DNA of 64,000 nt from Bradyrhizobium sp. SSBR45G (GCF_030159255.1 NZ_BSCT01000021.1:62001-126000), one strand, 5' to 3'; shown: positions 17,230-26,566, counted from the stretch's first letter. Notes: generated from the letters alone by a model not told the origin. A program made the numbers and translations.

Positions 17230-19194
17230 CTACTCTCGCACTGCCCCCGCAGGCGGCAGCGGCTGGCTCGAGATGCTGGGCTCGGCCGCATCGAGGTTGA
17301 GCACCTCGGCAGCGGCCGGAAACGCGGCGTCGGCCATTGCGGCGTGGCCTTCGGCGGTCGGATGCACGGCGCCGCCATAGACGGCCGACAGCACGCCCCA
17401 GCTCGCATCGTGGATGTCTGACGGCTGCATCGCCGCCGGCAATCCCTGCGGATAGGTCATTGCCGAGAAGTAGCTGTCATTGGCGTCGCGGATCCAGCGC
17501 GCGCGCGGCAGATAGGGCCGATACTCGCTGGCGCCGCGGCCGCACGACAGCGGCTCGTTGGCGGCGCTGACGATGTTCGGATCGAAGCTGTCGCCATTGG
17601 CTGAGAAGCATTCACGGTCGAACGGCGGATCCTGCGGCGAGCGCGCGCAGAAGCCGTGCTGGGCGAACGCCGGCTGGTGCGTGTCGACGAAGCTCATGCG
17701 CTCGCTGCGCGGGTCGCGGCACAGCACGCCGGCGGTGCATTGCGCGAGTCCGCGCAAAGCGGGGAGGAACTCGTTCTCGACGAAGCCCGCGACATTGGCG
17801 AGCCGCTGCGGATTGGCATTGAACGAGGGATGCACCTCGAAGCCGGCCGGACCGCCGGGGCAGGGCGTGCCCGGGCCACTCAGCGCCGGGTTGCCGTAGG
17901 AGGTGTAGATGACGTGCGAGAGATCGCCGACCAGCGGCTTCAGCGCCTCGCGCAGCTTGGCAAAGCCCTGCGGCAGGTCGCGCGCCAGCTCGCTGCGCGA
18001 TTCCTCGACCGAGCCGATCACGCCGGAGCGCTTGAACAGGGTGCGCTCGGTCGGCGTGTCGACGATGACGTCGGCGACGAGACCGGAGAAGTTGATGTCG
18101 TTGGCGCCGATCGACAGCAGCACGAGATCGAGCCGGCGGTCCGGCTGGCGGCGTTTGGCCGCGGTCAGCGCCTCGCGCAGCTCGCCGAGCTGGCCGTTGA
18201 CGCCGCCGGCGCAGGTCGCGACCGAGCGGCCCGGGACGCATTCGCGCGCGCGCTGGCTGCCGAACAGGCCGTCGGCGATGGTGGCGCCGGTGCAGGCGAG
18301 CGGCAGATAGGTCACCGCGACGTGCGGGTAGCGCACCGCGAGCGCCAGCGCCGTGCGGGTCTGGTAGCTGTAAAGCGAGCGGTGGCAGGCGGCGTTGAAC
18401 CACACTGCGCCGTATTTCTGCCAGTTCTGCAGCGTGTCCGGCGCCTCGCAGGCGCGGCCGCCTTTGAAGCCGGCCCGGCTCGGCCGGTAATATTGCGCGG
18501 TCGGGCCGCCGAGATAGGAGCGGAAGCAGAAGCCGTCGTCGGCCAGCGCGACCGGACGGTCCGGGTTGCCTTCGCCGGCGGCGATGCTGTCGCCGAGACC
18601 GGCGATGAAGACGTCGCGCACCTGGATCCCGGTCGAGACCTGCCGCGTGCCGTCGGGGCTCGTGACATCGACGCTGGCGACGGTCTGCCGGCCGTAGCGG
18701 ACGCGCAGATTGACCGGCTCGGCGCAGTCGAAGGTCGAGGTCTGCGGCCCGTCGCCGTCATCGAACGACCAGGCACAGGTGGCGCCGACCGGAACCGGGC
18801 CGGTGAGGCGCGCGGTGACCGGATGATCGATCGGCGTGAGGTAGCTTTCTTTGACGTTGTCGCGGGTGCAGGGCTCGTTGACCCGGCCGGCGAGGTCGAT
18901 GCACAGCCGGTTGACGACGTTGCGGGCCCAGCCGCGGCCGTCGCTCTGGATGCCCAGGCCCTGCTCGGCGGCGAGAATGGAGCGGTCGCGCGTGCTCTCG
19001 ACGTGCAGCAGGAAGTCGCGCTCCTCGCGGAACAGCCGGAAGCGGTTGCGCACCTCCCAGCTGATCTGCAGCGGCGGTGCCGCGCCGAACTGCGCGGCGG
19101 CCTCGGTGACCGCCAGAGCGGCGAGCAGGCCGGCGAGGACGCAGCCGGCGAGCGTCGGACGAAGGGACATGCGGATCATCTGCTGAGGATTCAC
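17230..19194 (-). CDS. Exported SGNH/GDSL-family hydrolase
   Basis: A 654-residue secreted protein. The signal peptide spans about residues 9-34 (LAGCVLAGLLAALAVTEAAAQ). The SGNH block I motif GLGDSIAAGEGNPD has the nucleophile Ser203, IGANDINFSG is block III, and AVHPTAEGH near the C-terminus carries the Asp/His pair. An N-terminal region of about 190 residues is probably a beta-rich accessory domain (GATCAWSFDDGDGP). Many cysteines suggest disulfides. It is likely an esterase/lipase or carbohydrate deacetylase acting outside the inner membrane. The GTG at 19194 or ATG at 19179/19170 are alternative starts. Confidence 0.85.
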   Translation of the reverse strand: MNPQQMIRMSLRPTLAGCVLAGLLAALAVTEAAAQFGAAPPLQISWEVRNRFRLFREERDFLLHVESTRDRSILAAEQGLGIQSDGRGWARNVVNRLCIDLAGRVNEPCTRDNVKESYLTPIDHPVTARLTGPVPVGATCAWSFDDGDGPQTSTFDCAEPVNLRVRYGRQTVASVDVTSPDGTRQVSTGIQVRDVFIAGLGDSIAAGEGNPDRPVALADDGFCFRSYLGGPTAQYYRPSRAGFKGGRACEAPDTLQNWQKYGAVWFNAACHRSLYSYQTRTALALAVRYPHVAVTYLPLACTGATIADGLFGSQRARECVPGRSVATCAGGVNGQLGELREALTAAKRRQPDRRLDLVLLSIGANDINFSGLVADVIVDTPTERTLFKRSGVIGSVEESRSELARDLPQGFAKLREALKPLVGDLSHVIYTSYGNPALSGPGTPCPGGPAGFEVHPSFNANPQRLANVAGFVENEFLPALRGLAQCTAGVLCRDPRSERMSFVDTHQPAFAQHGFCARSPQDPPFDRECFSANGDSFDPNIVSAANEPLSCGRGASEYRPYLPRARWIRDANDSYFSAMTYPQGLPAAMQPSDIHDASWGVLSAVYGGAVHPTAEGHAAMADAAFPAAAEVLNLDAAEPSISSQPLPPAGAVRE

Positions 19195-19286
19195 GTGAGC
19201 GATGGGGCGGAAGTAAGAGGGCGGCTGATAACGTCAACCGAGCCGCTGTCAACTCTCGCTCGAAGCGACACGTCAGCCTTGGCAAT

Positions 19287-20378
19287 TCATCCCTGAGAGT
19301 GGCGCTTGATCCGCTGCGGAACCGCGGCGGTCGCGGTCGCCGACACGCGCTTGGCGGCGATCTCGTCGGAGACCGCCGATTGCAGCCGGCGCCGTTCCTG
19401 CCACGGCTTGACGACATTGAGCCAGAGTTCCCGGATGCCCATGATCGAGATCGCCGAGGCGAACGGGATCACGAAATACAGCACCCGGAACACCAGCAGG
19501 GTGGCCAGCAGCTGCTCGCGGCCGAACTGCGGCAGCGCCACCAGCATCGCGGCATCGAACACCCCGATGCTGCCCGGCGCATGGCTGGCAAAGCCGAGCA
19601 GGGTGGCGAGGATGAACACCACCGACAGCGACAGGAAGTCGATCGGCGGGTTCGACGGCACCAGCAGGTACATCGCCAGCGCGCAGAAGCCGAGATCGAC
19701 GACGCCGATCAGGATCTGCACGAGCGTCAGCTGGGCCGAGGGCAGCACCACCTTCCAGCCGTTCTGGCCGAGTTGGCGGCGGTTCTTGCCGACGGCCAGC
19801 CAGCCGAGATAGGCGAAGATCGCCAGGATGATCCCGACCGCGATCAGCTGGTTCACCGCCGGCGGCAGCTGGTCCATGGAGGTGGCGGCGGCGGGATGCA
19901 AGGTCATGCCGATGCCGAGCACGAACAGATTGCCGAGCCAGAAGGTCAGTCCCGACAGGAAGCAGATCTTGGCGACGTCGATGGCGGACAGGCCATAGTC
20001 CGAATAGATCCGGAAGCGGATGGCGCCGCCGGTGAACACGGTGGCGCCGATGTTGTGGCCGATCGAATAGCTGGTGAAGGCGCTCATCGCGGCGATGCGA
20101 TAGGGCACGTGCTTCTTGCCGATCGTTCGCAGCGCAAAATAGTCGTAGAACGTCAGCGTGCAGAACGCGCCGACCACACACAAGGCCGCGAGCGCGATGT
20201 GACCGGGCGGGATCTCGGTCAATGCGGTCAGGATCACGCCGCCGTCGACGCCCTTCAGCGTGCGGACGAGCGTGGTGATCGCGAAGGCGATGATCGCCAG
20301 GCTCGCTGCAATCCCCAGCCGCTTCCAGCCGATCCATTTCTTGAAGCCACGCGACAGCGTGGTCAGCAGGCGCTGCAT
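19287..20378 (-). CDS. Lysylphosphatidylglycerol synthase-like integral membrane protein (UPF0104)
   Basis: A 363-residue polytopic protein with about eight membrane helices. The conserved segments YSIGHNIGATVFTGGAIRFRIYSDYGLS and FASHAPGSIGVFDAAMLVALPQFGREQLLATLLVFRVLYFVIPF are hallmarks of the LPG synthase transmembrane region (PF03706-type, flippase part of MprF). The C-terminal catalytic domain of full MprF is absent, so it is a stand-alone membrane module, perhaps moving a lipid. ATG 20378 starts MQRLLTTLSRGFKKWIGWKR. Confidence 0.85.
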   Translation of the reverse strand: MQRLLTTLSRGFKKWIGWKRLGIAASLAIIAFAITTLVRTLKGVDGGVILTALTEIPPGHIALAALCVVGAFCTLTFYDYFALRTIGKKHVPYRIAAMSAFTSYSIGHNIGATVFTGGAIRFRIYSDYGLSAIDVAKICFLSGLTFWLGNLFVLGIGMTLHPAAATSMDQLPPAVNQLIAVGIILAIFAYLGWLAVGKNRRQLGQNGWKVVLPSAQLTLVQILIGVVDLGFCALAMYLLVPSNPPIDFLSLSVVFILATLLGFASHAPGSIGVFDAAMLVALPQFGREQLLATLLVFRVLYFVIPFASAISIMGIRELWLNVVKPWQERRRLQSAVSDEIAAKRVSATATAAVPQRIKRHSQG

Positions 20379-20665
20379 TCATCCTCCCGGCGGGGCGGCA
20401 CTAAATCTTGGAAAACGGGCGAAACCATTGATCGACGTGGCGGGCAATTCTTGACCGCCTGTTCCTTAAGCTAAAACGCGCGCCTTGTGCAGTCCTTGAC
20501 ACAGCGCAGCTCCGACTTCGCTTTGCGGGTCTGTCACACTCCGGTCACATAGCTCGGAACGCGCCGTCCGCCTCAGTTCGGTCCCAATGGTTACCGGCCA
20601 GGTTCACGCAAACCTGCCGCGAGATCGGGTTCCTACGGCAAGTATCACCCGCCAGTCACCGGCCA

Positions 20666-20690
20666 GGAACAACGGCCGCATCACCCGGTT
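20666..20690 (+). promoter_or_regulatory. Possible EcfG-type general stress promoter
   Basis: GGAAC, then 16 bp, then GGTT lies 88 bp upstream of the DUF892 gene. The alphaproteobacterial EcfG consensus is GGAAC-N16/17-CGTT, so this is one base off. DUF892 genes are commonly in general stress regulons. The rest of the 399 bp spacer 20379-20777 shows no gene or strong repeat. Confidence 0.4.
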
Positions 20691-20777
20691 AGCCGCCCGC
20701 GGGGTGCAAGCGAACACGGCCGAGATCAGTCGGGCGGGACGAGCCGTGTTCCGAACCAACACAGGACAAGGTGGTAA

Positions 20778-21284
20778 ATGGGACTCTTCACCAAAGACAT
20801 CAAGACGATGAACGATCTGTTCGTGCATCAGCTGCAGGACATCTATTACGCCGAGAACCAGCTCATCAAGGCGCTGCCCAAGATGGCCGAGAAGGCCACC
20901 GACAAGCAGCTCAAGCAGGGCTTTCTGACCCATCTCGACGAAACCAAGACGCATGTGACGCGCCTCGAGCAGGTGTTCAAGATGCACGGCATCGCTCCCA
21001 AGGCGGTCGATTGTCCGGCCATCGACGGCATCATCGAGGAGGCCGAGGAGGTCGCAGGCGAGGTCGACGACAAGGCCGTGCTGGACGCAGCCCTGATCAA
21101 CGCCGCCCAGGCGGCCGAGCATTACGAGATCACGCGCTACGGCAGCCTCGTGGCATGGTCCAAGCAGCTCGGACGCACCGACTGCGCCGCCGTGCTGCAG
21201 AAGACGCTCGACGAGGAGAAGGCGACCGACCAGAAGCTGACCAAGCTCGCCGAGACCACCGTCAATCTGCGAGCCGCCAGCTGA
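20778..21284 (+). CDS. DUF892 ferritin-like stress protein (YciE/YciF family)
   Basis: A 168-residue helical protein. The start MGLFTKDIKTMNDLFVHQLQ and the later YYAENQLIKALPKMAEKA, THVTRLEQVF and AAEHYEITRYGSL segments carry the Glu/His residues of a four-helix ferritin-like bundle with a probable di-metal site. The family (YciE/YciF, DUF892) is stress-induced in enterobacteria and rhizobia; its exact biochemistry is unsettled. It is monocistronic: a strong hairpin follows 22 bp after the stop. A GTGGTAA ribosome-site region precedes ATG 20778. Confidence 0.92.
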   Translation: MGLFTKDIKTMNDLFVHQLQDIYYAENQLIKALPKMAEKATDKQLKQGFLTHLDETKTHVTRLEQVFKMHGIAPKAVDCPAIDGIIEEAEEVAGEVDDKAVLDAALINAAQAAEHYEITRYGSLVAWSKQLGRTDCAAVLQKTLDEEKATDQKLTKLAETTVNLRAAS

Positions 21285-21306
21285 TCGAGCGACCTGATGA
21301 GACAAA

Positions 21307-21333
21307 ACGCCGCGCGGGTCTCCCGCGCGGCGT
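21307..21333. terminator. Bidirectional hairpin terminator
   Basis: ACGCCGCGCGGG (21307-21318), loop TCT, CCCGCGCGGCGT (21322-21333): a 12-bp perfect stem between the DUF892 gene stop (21284) and the convergent membrane-protein stop (21356). Its stability and position support termination on both strands. Confidence 0.8.
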
Positions 21334-21355
21334 CGTCACATCCGGATGTCGCGGG

Positions 21356-21796
21356 TCAGGTCTTGCGCAGCGCGAAATTGGCGCCGCAGAAGGCCATCAG
21401 GGCGCCGAGACACAGCGCGGCGAGACCGGCCAGCACGCCGGAGACCGACGGCACCGGGCTGGACCCCGAGAGCGCCTGGCCGATGCCGGCGAGCATCAGC
21501 ACGCCGGCCACGACCAGAAAATTGCGCAGGCGCTGCGGGATCTCGCCGGCGACCGCGCTGTGCAGGATGCTGGCGATGAAATAGCCGGAGGAGAAGCCGA
21601 CGGTCGCGATCAGCCACCAGGCGATCGCCGAGCCCGCCGGCATGAAGCCGTCGCCTTGCCCTTGGGTCTGCCAGAGGCCGCCGAGATCGAGCCCATATTG
21701 GGCGACGAGAATGTGCACCGCCAGCGCCAGCAGCACGCCGGCGGCCATCGCACCGGCCAGGATCAGGTGGCGGGGAAAATGCATCGTTTCGCTCAT
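21356..21796 (-). CDS. Small four-helix membrane protein, unknown function
   Basis: A 146-residue protein starting MSETMHFPRHLILAGAMAAG (ATG at 21796). Four hydrophobic stretches are visible, at about residues 11-31, 55-78, 88-107 and 118-138. The frame is open upstream to 22168, but that region belongs to the divergent gene. I do not recognise a named family. It is convergent with the DUF892 gene and divergent from the next small membrane protein, with only 48 bp between the two starts. Confidence 0.75.
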   Translation of the reverse strand: MSETMHFPRHLILAGAMAAGVLLALAVHILVAQYGLDLGGLWQTQGQGDGFMPAGSAIAWWLIATVGFSSGYFIASILHSAVAGEIPQRLRNFLVVAGVLMLAGIGQALSGSSPVPSVSGVLAGLAALCLGALMAFCGANFALRKT

Positions 21797-21844
21797 CCTC
21801 CGTTTGTAGGATAAGGCGCGCGGGCAACGCAACAGGACCGATCC

Positions 21845-22435
21845 ATTTCCGAGCACACCACCACAGCAGCTGATGACGTCATCCGCTACGCCTACAAGGC
21901 GTCGCTGATCGGCGCCGCGCAGCAGTTCGAGCTGACCGGGCAGGGCCTGGCGTGGCGGTTCGCCGGCCGCACCGGCCTGTGGCCTTATGCTGAGATCGCC
22001 GCGATCCGGCTGTCCTACCGGCCGGTGTCGATGCAGGCCAGGCGCTTCCGCGCCGACATCGTCGACCGGGCCGGTCGCCGCCTCAGCGTCATCTCGGTCT
22101 CCTGGCAGACCGCCACGCTGATGGCGCCGCAGAGCGAGGCCTATCGCGCCTTCATCGTCGGCCTTCATGCGCGGCTCGCCGCCTGCGGCAGCACCGCGCA
22201 GCTGACCGCAGGCCTCGGCCGCTTCACCTATGGCGCGGCGCTCGCCACGATCGCGATTCTCGCCGTCGCGATGGCCGGCCTGCTGCTGCGGGCGCTGGTC
22301 ATCGGCGAGTGGTCGGCGGCGCTGTTCCTGGTCGGCTTTGCCGCGATGTTCGCCTGGTATGTCGGCGGCTTCATCAGCCGCAACCAGCCGCGCAGCTACT
22401 CCTTCGCCGACATTCCAGCCGTGCTGCTGCCGTGA
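21845..22435 (+). CDS. Membrane protein of unknown function, apparent ATT start
   Basis: About 196 residues. The frame is open from just after a TAA at 21812 but has no ATG, GTG or TTG before a GTG at 22025, far inside well-formed protein (DDVIRYAYKASLIGAAQQFE, then LAWRFAGRTGLWPYAEIAAI). An ATT at 21845 has AGGA 7 bp upstream (21834-21837) and reads I-S-E-H-T-T, where homologs would be expected to start with Met. Two membrane helices lie in the C-terminal half (about residues 130-150 and 155-180) after a soluble N-terminal domain. Either ATT is used, or an ATG was lost by mutation or sequencing error. Confidence 0.7.
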   Translation: MSEHTTTAADDVIRYAYKASLIGAAQQFELTGQGLAWRFAGRTGLWPYAEIAAIRLSYRPVSMQARRFRADIVDRAGRRLSVISVSWQTATLMAPQSEAYRAFIVGLHARLAACGSTAQLTAGLGRFTYGAALATIAILAVAMAGLLLRALVIGEWSAALFLVGFAAMFAWYVGGFISRNQPRSYSFADIPAVLLP

Positions 22436-22521
22436 TCACGCGGCGTCATATCAGGTGATCGAATGTGACCACGCGGCACCGGCGCGCCATGTCAGGATGG
22501 GCAGGCGCCCGGAGAAAGACG

Positions 22522-23109
22522 ATGCAGGATCGCGCGCTGCGCTTGCCCGACGCCACCGAGATTGCCGCGATCAATGCGCGGCATTTCGCCGACACCCCGC
22601 TGCGGCCGGCGGATCTCCTGTTCGTGTTCGGCACCCGCGTCGACGAGGAGCTTCGCGCGGAGACGGCGGCCGTGCTGTGGCAGCAGGGCTATTTTCGCCA
22701 TGCCCTCGTCAGCGGCGGCATCACGCCGGGCGCTGACGCGTCCGAATGCGCGCTGATCAAGGCCGCCATGGTCAGGCGCGGCATTCCGGCCGAGCGCATC
22801 CTCGAGGAGCACCGCGCGATGAACACCGGCGAGAACGTTCTGTTCTCGCTGCCGGTGATCGACGCCGCGCTCGGTCTCGCCAATGTTCGCACCCTGATCT
22901 GCCTCGGCAACAGCTGGACCGCGCGGCGCTACGCCATGACGGTGCAGCGGCACTGGCCCGAGGTCGAGAAGATGCTGCTGACGGTCGATGGCTTCGGCGT
23001 GCCGCGCCACCTCTGGCACACCCATCCCGATTTCCGCCGCCGCGTGCTCAGCGAATGGGACAAGATCGAGCCGTACAAGGCGAAGGGGTTTATTGCGGAA
23101 TGGCCTTGA
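22522..23109 (+). CDS. YdcF-like (DUF218) protein
   Basis: A 195-residue protein without membrane anchor. The core reads ADLLFVFGTRVDEEL, then ALVSGGITPGADASECALIKAAMVRRGIPAERILEE and NTGENVLFS, matching the DUF218/YdcF Rossmann-like fold, in which the SGG and Glu-rich motifs form the active-site pocket. It ends with a conserved tail (EWDKIEPYKAKGFI). ATG 22522 is preceded by GGAGAAAG and starts MQDRALRLPDATEI. The family is linked to S-adenosylmethionine binding in E. coli YdcF and to envelope metabolism for membrane-bound relatives; the role here is unknown. Confidence 0.82.
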   Translation: MQDRALRLPDATEIAAINARHFADTPLRPADLLFVFGTRVDEELRAETAAVLWQQGYFRHALVSGGITPGADASECALIKAAMVRRGIPAERILEEHRAMNTGENVLFSLPVIDAALGLANVRTLICLGNSWTARRYAMTVQRHWPEVEKMLLTVDGFGVPRHLWHTHPDFRRRVLSEWDKIEPYKAKGFIAEWP

Positions 23110-23145
23110 TCTCAGGAGCGACGCGCGAATGTCAGCAACAAGCTC

Positions 23146-23226
23146 CGTCATTGCGAGGAGCGAAGCGACGAAGCAATCCAGAATCGTCGTGCGGCCCTGG
23201 ATTGCTTCGCTGCGCTCGCAATGACG
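23146..23226. repeat. Dispersed inverted repeat (CGTCATTGCGAG type)
   Basis: Arm 23146-23181 begins CGTCATTGCGAGGAGCGAAG and ends GAAGCAATCCAG. The complementary arm at 23197-23226 runs from CTGGATTGCTTCG to CTCGCAATGACG, with 6 bp fewer. This CGTCATTGCGAG...GCAATCCAG palindrome is a very common intergenic repeat in alphaproteobacteria. It sits in the 310 bp spacer between the YdcF-like and universal stress protein genes. Confidence 0.85.
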
Positions 23227-23245
23227 GCGGCGGTCACTATTAGTC

Positions 23246-23389
23246 CGTAGGGTGGGCAAAGACATCGTGTGGCGCGAGCCACGCGATGTCGTGCCCACCA
23301 AGCATCTTTCCGCGCAAGACGGTGGGCACGGCGCGCTCAGATAGCGCGGACAAACAAATTTTCTCGGGCGCGCCTTTGCCCACCCTACG
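23246..23389. repeat. Second dispersed inverted repeat (CGTAGGGTGGGCAAAG type)
   Basis: CGTAGGGTGGGCAAAG at 23246-23261 is repeated perfectly inverted at 23374-23389. The inside holds further GTGCCCACC / GGTGGGCAC complementarity, so the unit folds into a cruciform or long hairpin. It follows the previous repeat by 20 bp, filling the rest of the spacer. I recall this type as frequent in Bradyrhizobium. Confidence 0.85.
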
Positions 23390-23419
23390 CAGAGAGGCTG
23401 CGCCGCGGTTCTCCGTGTC

Positions 23420-23845
23420 TCACGGCCTCACCACCAGCACCGAGCATTTCGCGTAGCGCACGACATGGCCGGCGTTGCTGCCCAGAAAGTAGGTGCGCAT
23501 GGCCGGGCGGTGCGAGGTCATGACGATGAGGTCGGCCTTGACCTTGGCCGCCTCCTCGAGGATCTCGTGATAGATGCCGCCCTGGCGCACGGTGTAGCTG
23601 ATGCGCTCGGCCGGGATGCCGGATTCGCGGGCCACGATCGAGAGCGCTTCCTCGGCGGTCTCGCGCTGCTGCGCGTCGAAATCCGCGGGCACGTATTCGG
23701 CGAGCATCACCGGCGTCATCGGCATCACGTTCAGGAGATGCACCGTGCCGCTCCAGGTCTGCGCCAGGGTCGCGGCGGTGGCGATGGCGGGCTTGGCGAG
23801 GTCGGTATCGGCCAGATCGATCGGAACCAGAATCGAATTGAACAT
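23420..23845 (-). CDS. Universal stress protein, UspA family
   Basis: A 141-residue single Usp domain starting MFNSILVPIDLADTDLAKPA. The order is strand VLVPIDL, helix, LLNVMPMTPV, then ADLIVMTSHRPAM and the C-terminal GSNAGHVVRYAKCSVLVVRP. The usual ATP-binding G-2x-G-9x-G-(S/T) is altered to G-2x-A-9x-S, so nucleotide binding may be weak. ATG 23845 was chosen over the upstream in-frame start because it fits the family N-terminus. It precedes sixA on the other side by 51 bp, in the same direction. Confidence 0.9.
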   Translation of the reverse strand: MFNSILVPIDLADTDLAKPAIATAATLAQTWSGTVHLLNVMPMTPVMLAEYVPADFDAQQRETAEEALSIVARESGIPAERISYTVRQGGIYHEILEEAAKVKADLIVMTSHRPAMRTYFLGSNAGHVVRYAKCSVLVVRP

Positions 23846-23896
23846 CGAAGCGCCTCCTCTGTCCGCCGGCATTACGCGCCCGGCCTGACCGGCGTG

Positions 23897-24436
23897 TCAA
23901 TCCGAGCCCTGCTTGAGCAGCTTCGGCGTGACGAACGTCAGGAGATTGCCGCGCGTGAAGCTGACATCGCCCCAATCGTCGGTGTCGAAATCGAGCACCG
24001 CGAGCCCTGCGGTCGGCATGTTGCGCATCAGCTCCTGGCGGGCGTCGGCATCGCCCTGGCCGGTCAGCGCCAGCGCCAATTCGTGAATGCCGGGATTGTG
24101 GCCGACGATCAACAGCTGCTCCGGATCGGGCACGGCGGCGAGGCGGATCTGATGCAGGATCTGCACCGGCTCGGCGGCGTACAGGTCCGGCACGGATTCG
24201 ACCTGCGGCGCGGTGATCCGATCCTGCATCGCCGCGAAGGCGAACTCCCAGGTCTGCTGCGCCCGCACCGCGGTCGAGACCAGCACGAGTTGCGGCACCG
24301 GTGGATGGCTGGCGATGAAATCGCCGATCATGGCGGCATCCTGGTGCCCGCGCTCGTCGAGACGGCGGTCCTGGTCACGGCCCGACGGCGCGTCAGTCTC
24401 GGTCTTGGCGTGGCGCAGCAGCATCAGTCGGCGCAT
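23897..24436 (-). CDS. sixA: SixA-type phosphohistidine phosphatase
   Basis: A 179-residue histidine-phosphatase-superfamily protein. The catalytic Arg8-His9 is in LLRHAKTE, the second His is in IVGHNPGIHELAL, and a conserved STAVRAQQTWEF motif lies between. SixA removes phosphate from HPt histidines in phosphorelays; whether the HPt protein at 13.3 kb is a target cannot be told. ATG 24436 starts MRRLMLLRHAKTET. Confidence 0.85.
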   Translation of the reverse strand: MRRLMLLRHAKTETDAPSGRDQDRRLDERGHQDAAMIGDFIASHPPVPQLVLVSTAVRAQQTWEFAFAAMQDRITAPQVESVPDLYAAEPVQILHQIRLAAVPDPEQLLIVGHNPGIHELALALTGQGDADARQELMRNMPTAGLAVLDFDTDDWGDVSFTRGNLLTFVTPKLLKQGSD

Positions 24437-24541
24437 GGATTCCGGTCTCGAATCGGTCAGGCTGGATCAGGCTGTACCACGTCTCTTTATCGCCATTAAA
24501 AGCGTCATGACGTCCGGCACAGGGTTCGCTAAGAAAACGCC

Positions 24542-25969
24542 ATGAGCGAGACTTTCACAAGCGCGATCGATGACGCCGATGCCGCAGGTGCGGTGGCCCG
24601 GACCCGGCTGAATTTCGACCTCGACGTCGATGTCTGCGTGGTCGGGGCGGGGCTGGCCGGGCTGACCACGGCGCTCTGCGCCGCCCGGCAGGGCGCCAGC
24701 GTCGCGGTGCTGGAAGGCCGCCACGTCGGTTGGAACGCATCCGGCCACATGATCGGCACCGTGCTGCCCGGGTTCGACCTGGCGCTGCCGGACCTGATCG
24801 AGCGCGTCGGGCTGGAGCGGGCGCGCGCGCTGTGGGCGCTGTCGGGGACCGGCGCCGAGTTCATCCGCACCCAGGCGGCCGCGATGCCGGGCATTGGGCT
24901 CAGCGAGGGCGCGCTCGAGGTCTCCAACGTCGATGCCGGCGATGCCCTCATCCGCCGGCTGCAGATGCTGCACGAGGATTTCGACACCGAGGTCGAGGGC
25001 TGGCAGGTCGAGCGGGTCCGGACCGAGCTCAAGACCGGCCGCTATTTCCATGGCGTGTTCTTCCCCAAGGCGTTTCAGCTCGACGGTCGCGCCTATGTCC
25101 ATGCGCTGGCGCGGCTAGCACACAAGGCCGGCGCGCGGATCTTCGAGGACACGCCGGTGGTCAGCATCGATGCGTCGGGCGTGCGCAAGCGCATCGTGAC
25201 GCCGTCGGCGCGGATGCGGGCCTCGCACATCGTGCTGGCCGGCAACATTCATCTCGGCGCGCCGCTGCAGAAGCTGTCGGATACCTTGCTGCCGGTGTGG
25301 CGCTATGGCGGCGTCACCGCGCCGCTTGGCGCGGCCCTGGCGGAGGCGATCGCCTTCAAGGGTTCGGTCAGCGACACCGACGGCATCGATCATTTCCGCG
25401 TCGTCGACGGCGACCGGCTGATGTGGGCGAGCCCGGAGACGACCTGGGATGCGCGGCCGAGCGGCTTCGCCGCGGCGCTGCAGCGCCGGATCCGCACCGT
25501 GTTTCCGCAGCTCGGCCGGGTCGAGATCACGGACACCTTCGGCGGCGTCACCGGCCAGACCGTGCACGGCATGCCGCAGATCGGGCAGTTGCGCAAAGGC
25601 CTGTGGGTCGCCAGCGGCTTCGGCCGGCAGGGGATGAACACCTCGGCCATGGCCGGGCAGCTGATCGCGCAGGGCATGTTCGCCGGCGACGACCGCTGGA
25701 AGCTATTCTCGCCGTTCGAGCTGGTCTGGGCCGGGGGGGTCAGCGGTCGGGTGGCCGGTCACGTCGTCAATCTCTGGGTCCGCGGCCGCGCGGCGGCTGC
25801 CGGTACCCTGGCACGGCATCGCGAGCGGGCGCGGGTGCAGGAGCGCGTCCGCGAGGCGCGCGCGACCGAAGCCCGCCGCCAGGCGGCGCAGCGTCCCGGC
25901 TCGCGCCTGCCGCTGCGGCCGCAGCCATCGGACCTGACCCGCCGTCCCGATGCCGGGGAGGGCGGGTAG
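24542..25969 (+). CDS. FAD-dependent oxidoreductase (DAO family)
   Basis: A 475-residue flavoprotein. The dinucleotide-binding motif VDVCVVGAGLAGLTTALCAA sits at about residues 30-50, followed by GRHVGWNASGHMIGTV and the C-terminal FGGVTGQTVHGMPQIG ... WVASGFGRQGMNTSAMAG of D-amino-acid/gamma-glutamylputrescine-oxidase-like enzymes. The substrate is probably an amine or amino acid. The last 70 residues are Arg-rich and low-complexity, beyond the usual family end. It starts at ATG 24542, with the sixA gene divergent (106 bp away). Confidence 0.85.
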   Translation: MSETFTSAIDDADAAGAVARTRLNFDLDVDVCVVGAGLAGLTTALCAARQGASVAVLEGRHVGWNASGHMIGTVLPGFDLALPDLIERVGLERARALWALSGTGAEFIRTQAAAMPGIGLSEGALEVSNVDAGDALIRRLQMLHEDFDTEVEGWQVERVRTELKTGRYFHGVFFPKAFQLDGRAYVHALARLAHKAGARIFEDTPVVSIDASGVRKRIVTPSARMRASHIVLAGNIHLGAPLQKLSDTLLPVWRYGGVTAPLGAALAEAIAFKGSVSDTDGIDHFRVVDGDRLMWASPETTWDARPSGFAAALQRRIRTVFPQLGRVEITDTFGGVTGQTVHGMPQIGQLRKGLWVASGFGRQGMNTSAMAGQLIAQGMFAGDDRWKLFSPFELVWAGGVSGRVAGHVVNLWVRGRAAAAGTLARHRERARVQERVREARATEARRQAAQRPGSRLPLRPQPSDLTRRPDAGEGG

Positions 25970-26062
25970 CTCGCGACAAAGTGAGGCCTTGAAGCTGCGC
26001 CCGACGTAACTTAGCGGATTCTCATCCGTAGATCCGGTAACCACCGCCGTACGGAGACAACC

Positions 26063-26566
<504 letters not shown>

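Noticed and set aside
16602..17380. Small frames in the 16.5-17.2 kb spacer
   Set aside because: They run across inverted repeats, differ in every frame and have no ribosome site; the region is better read as non-coding repeat.
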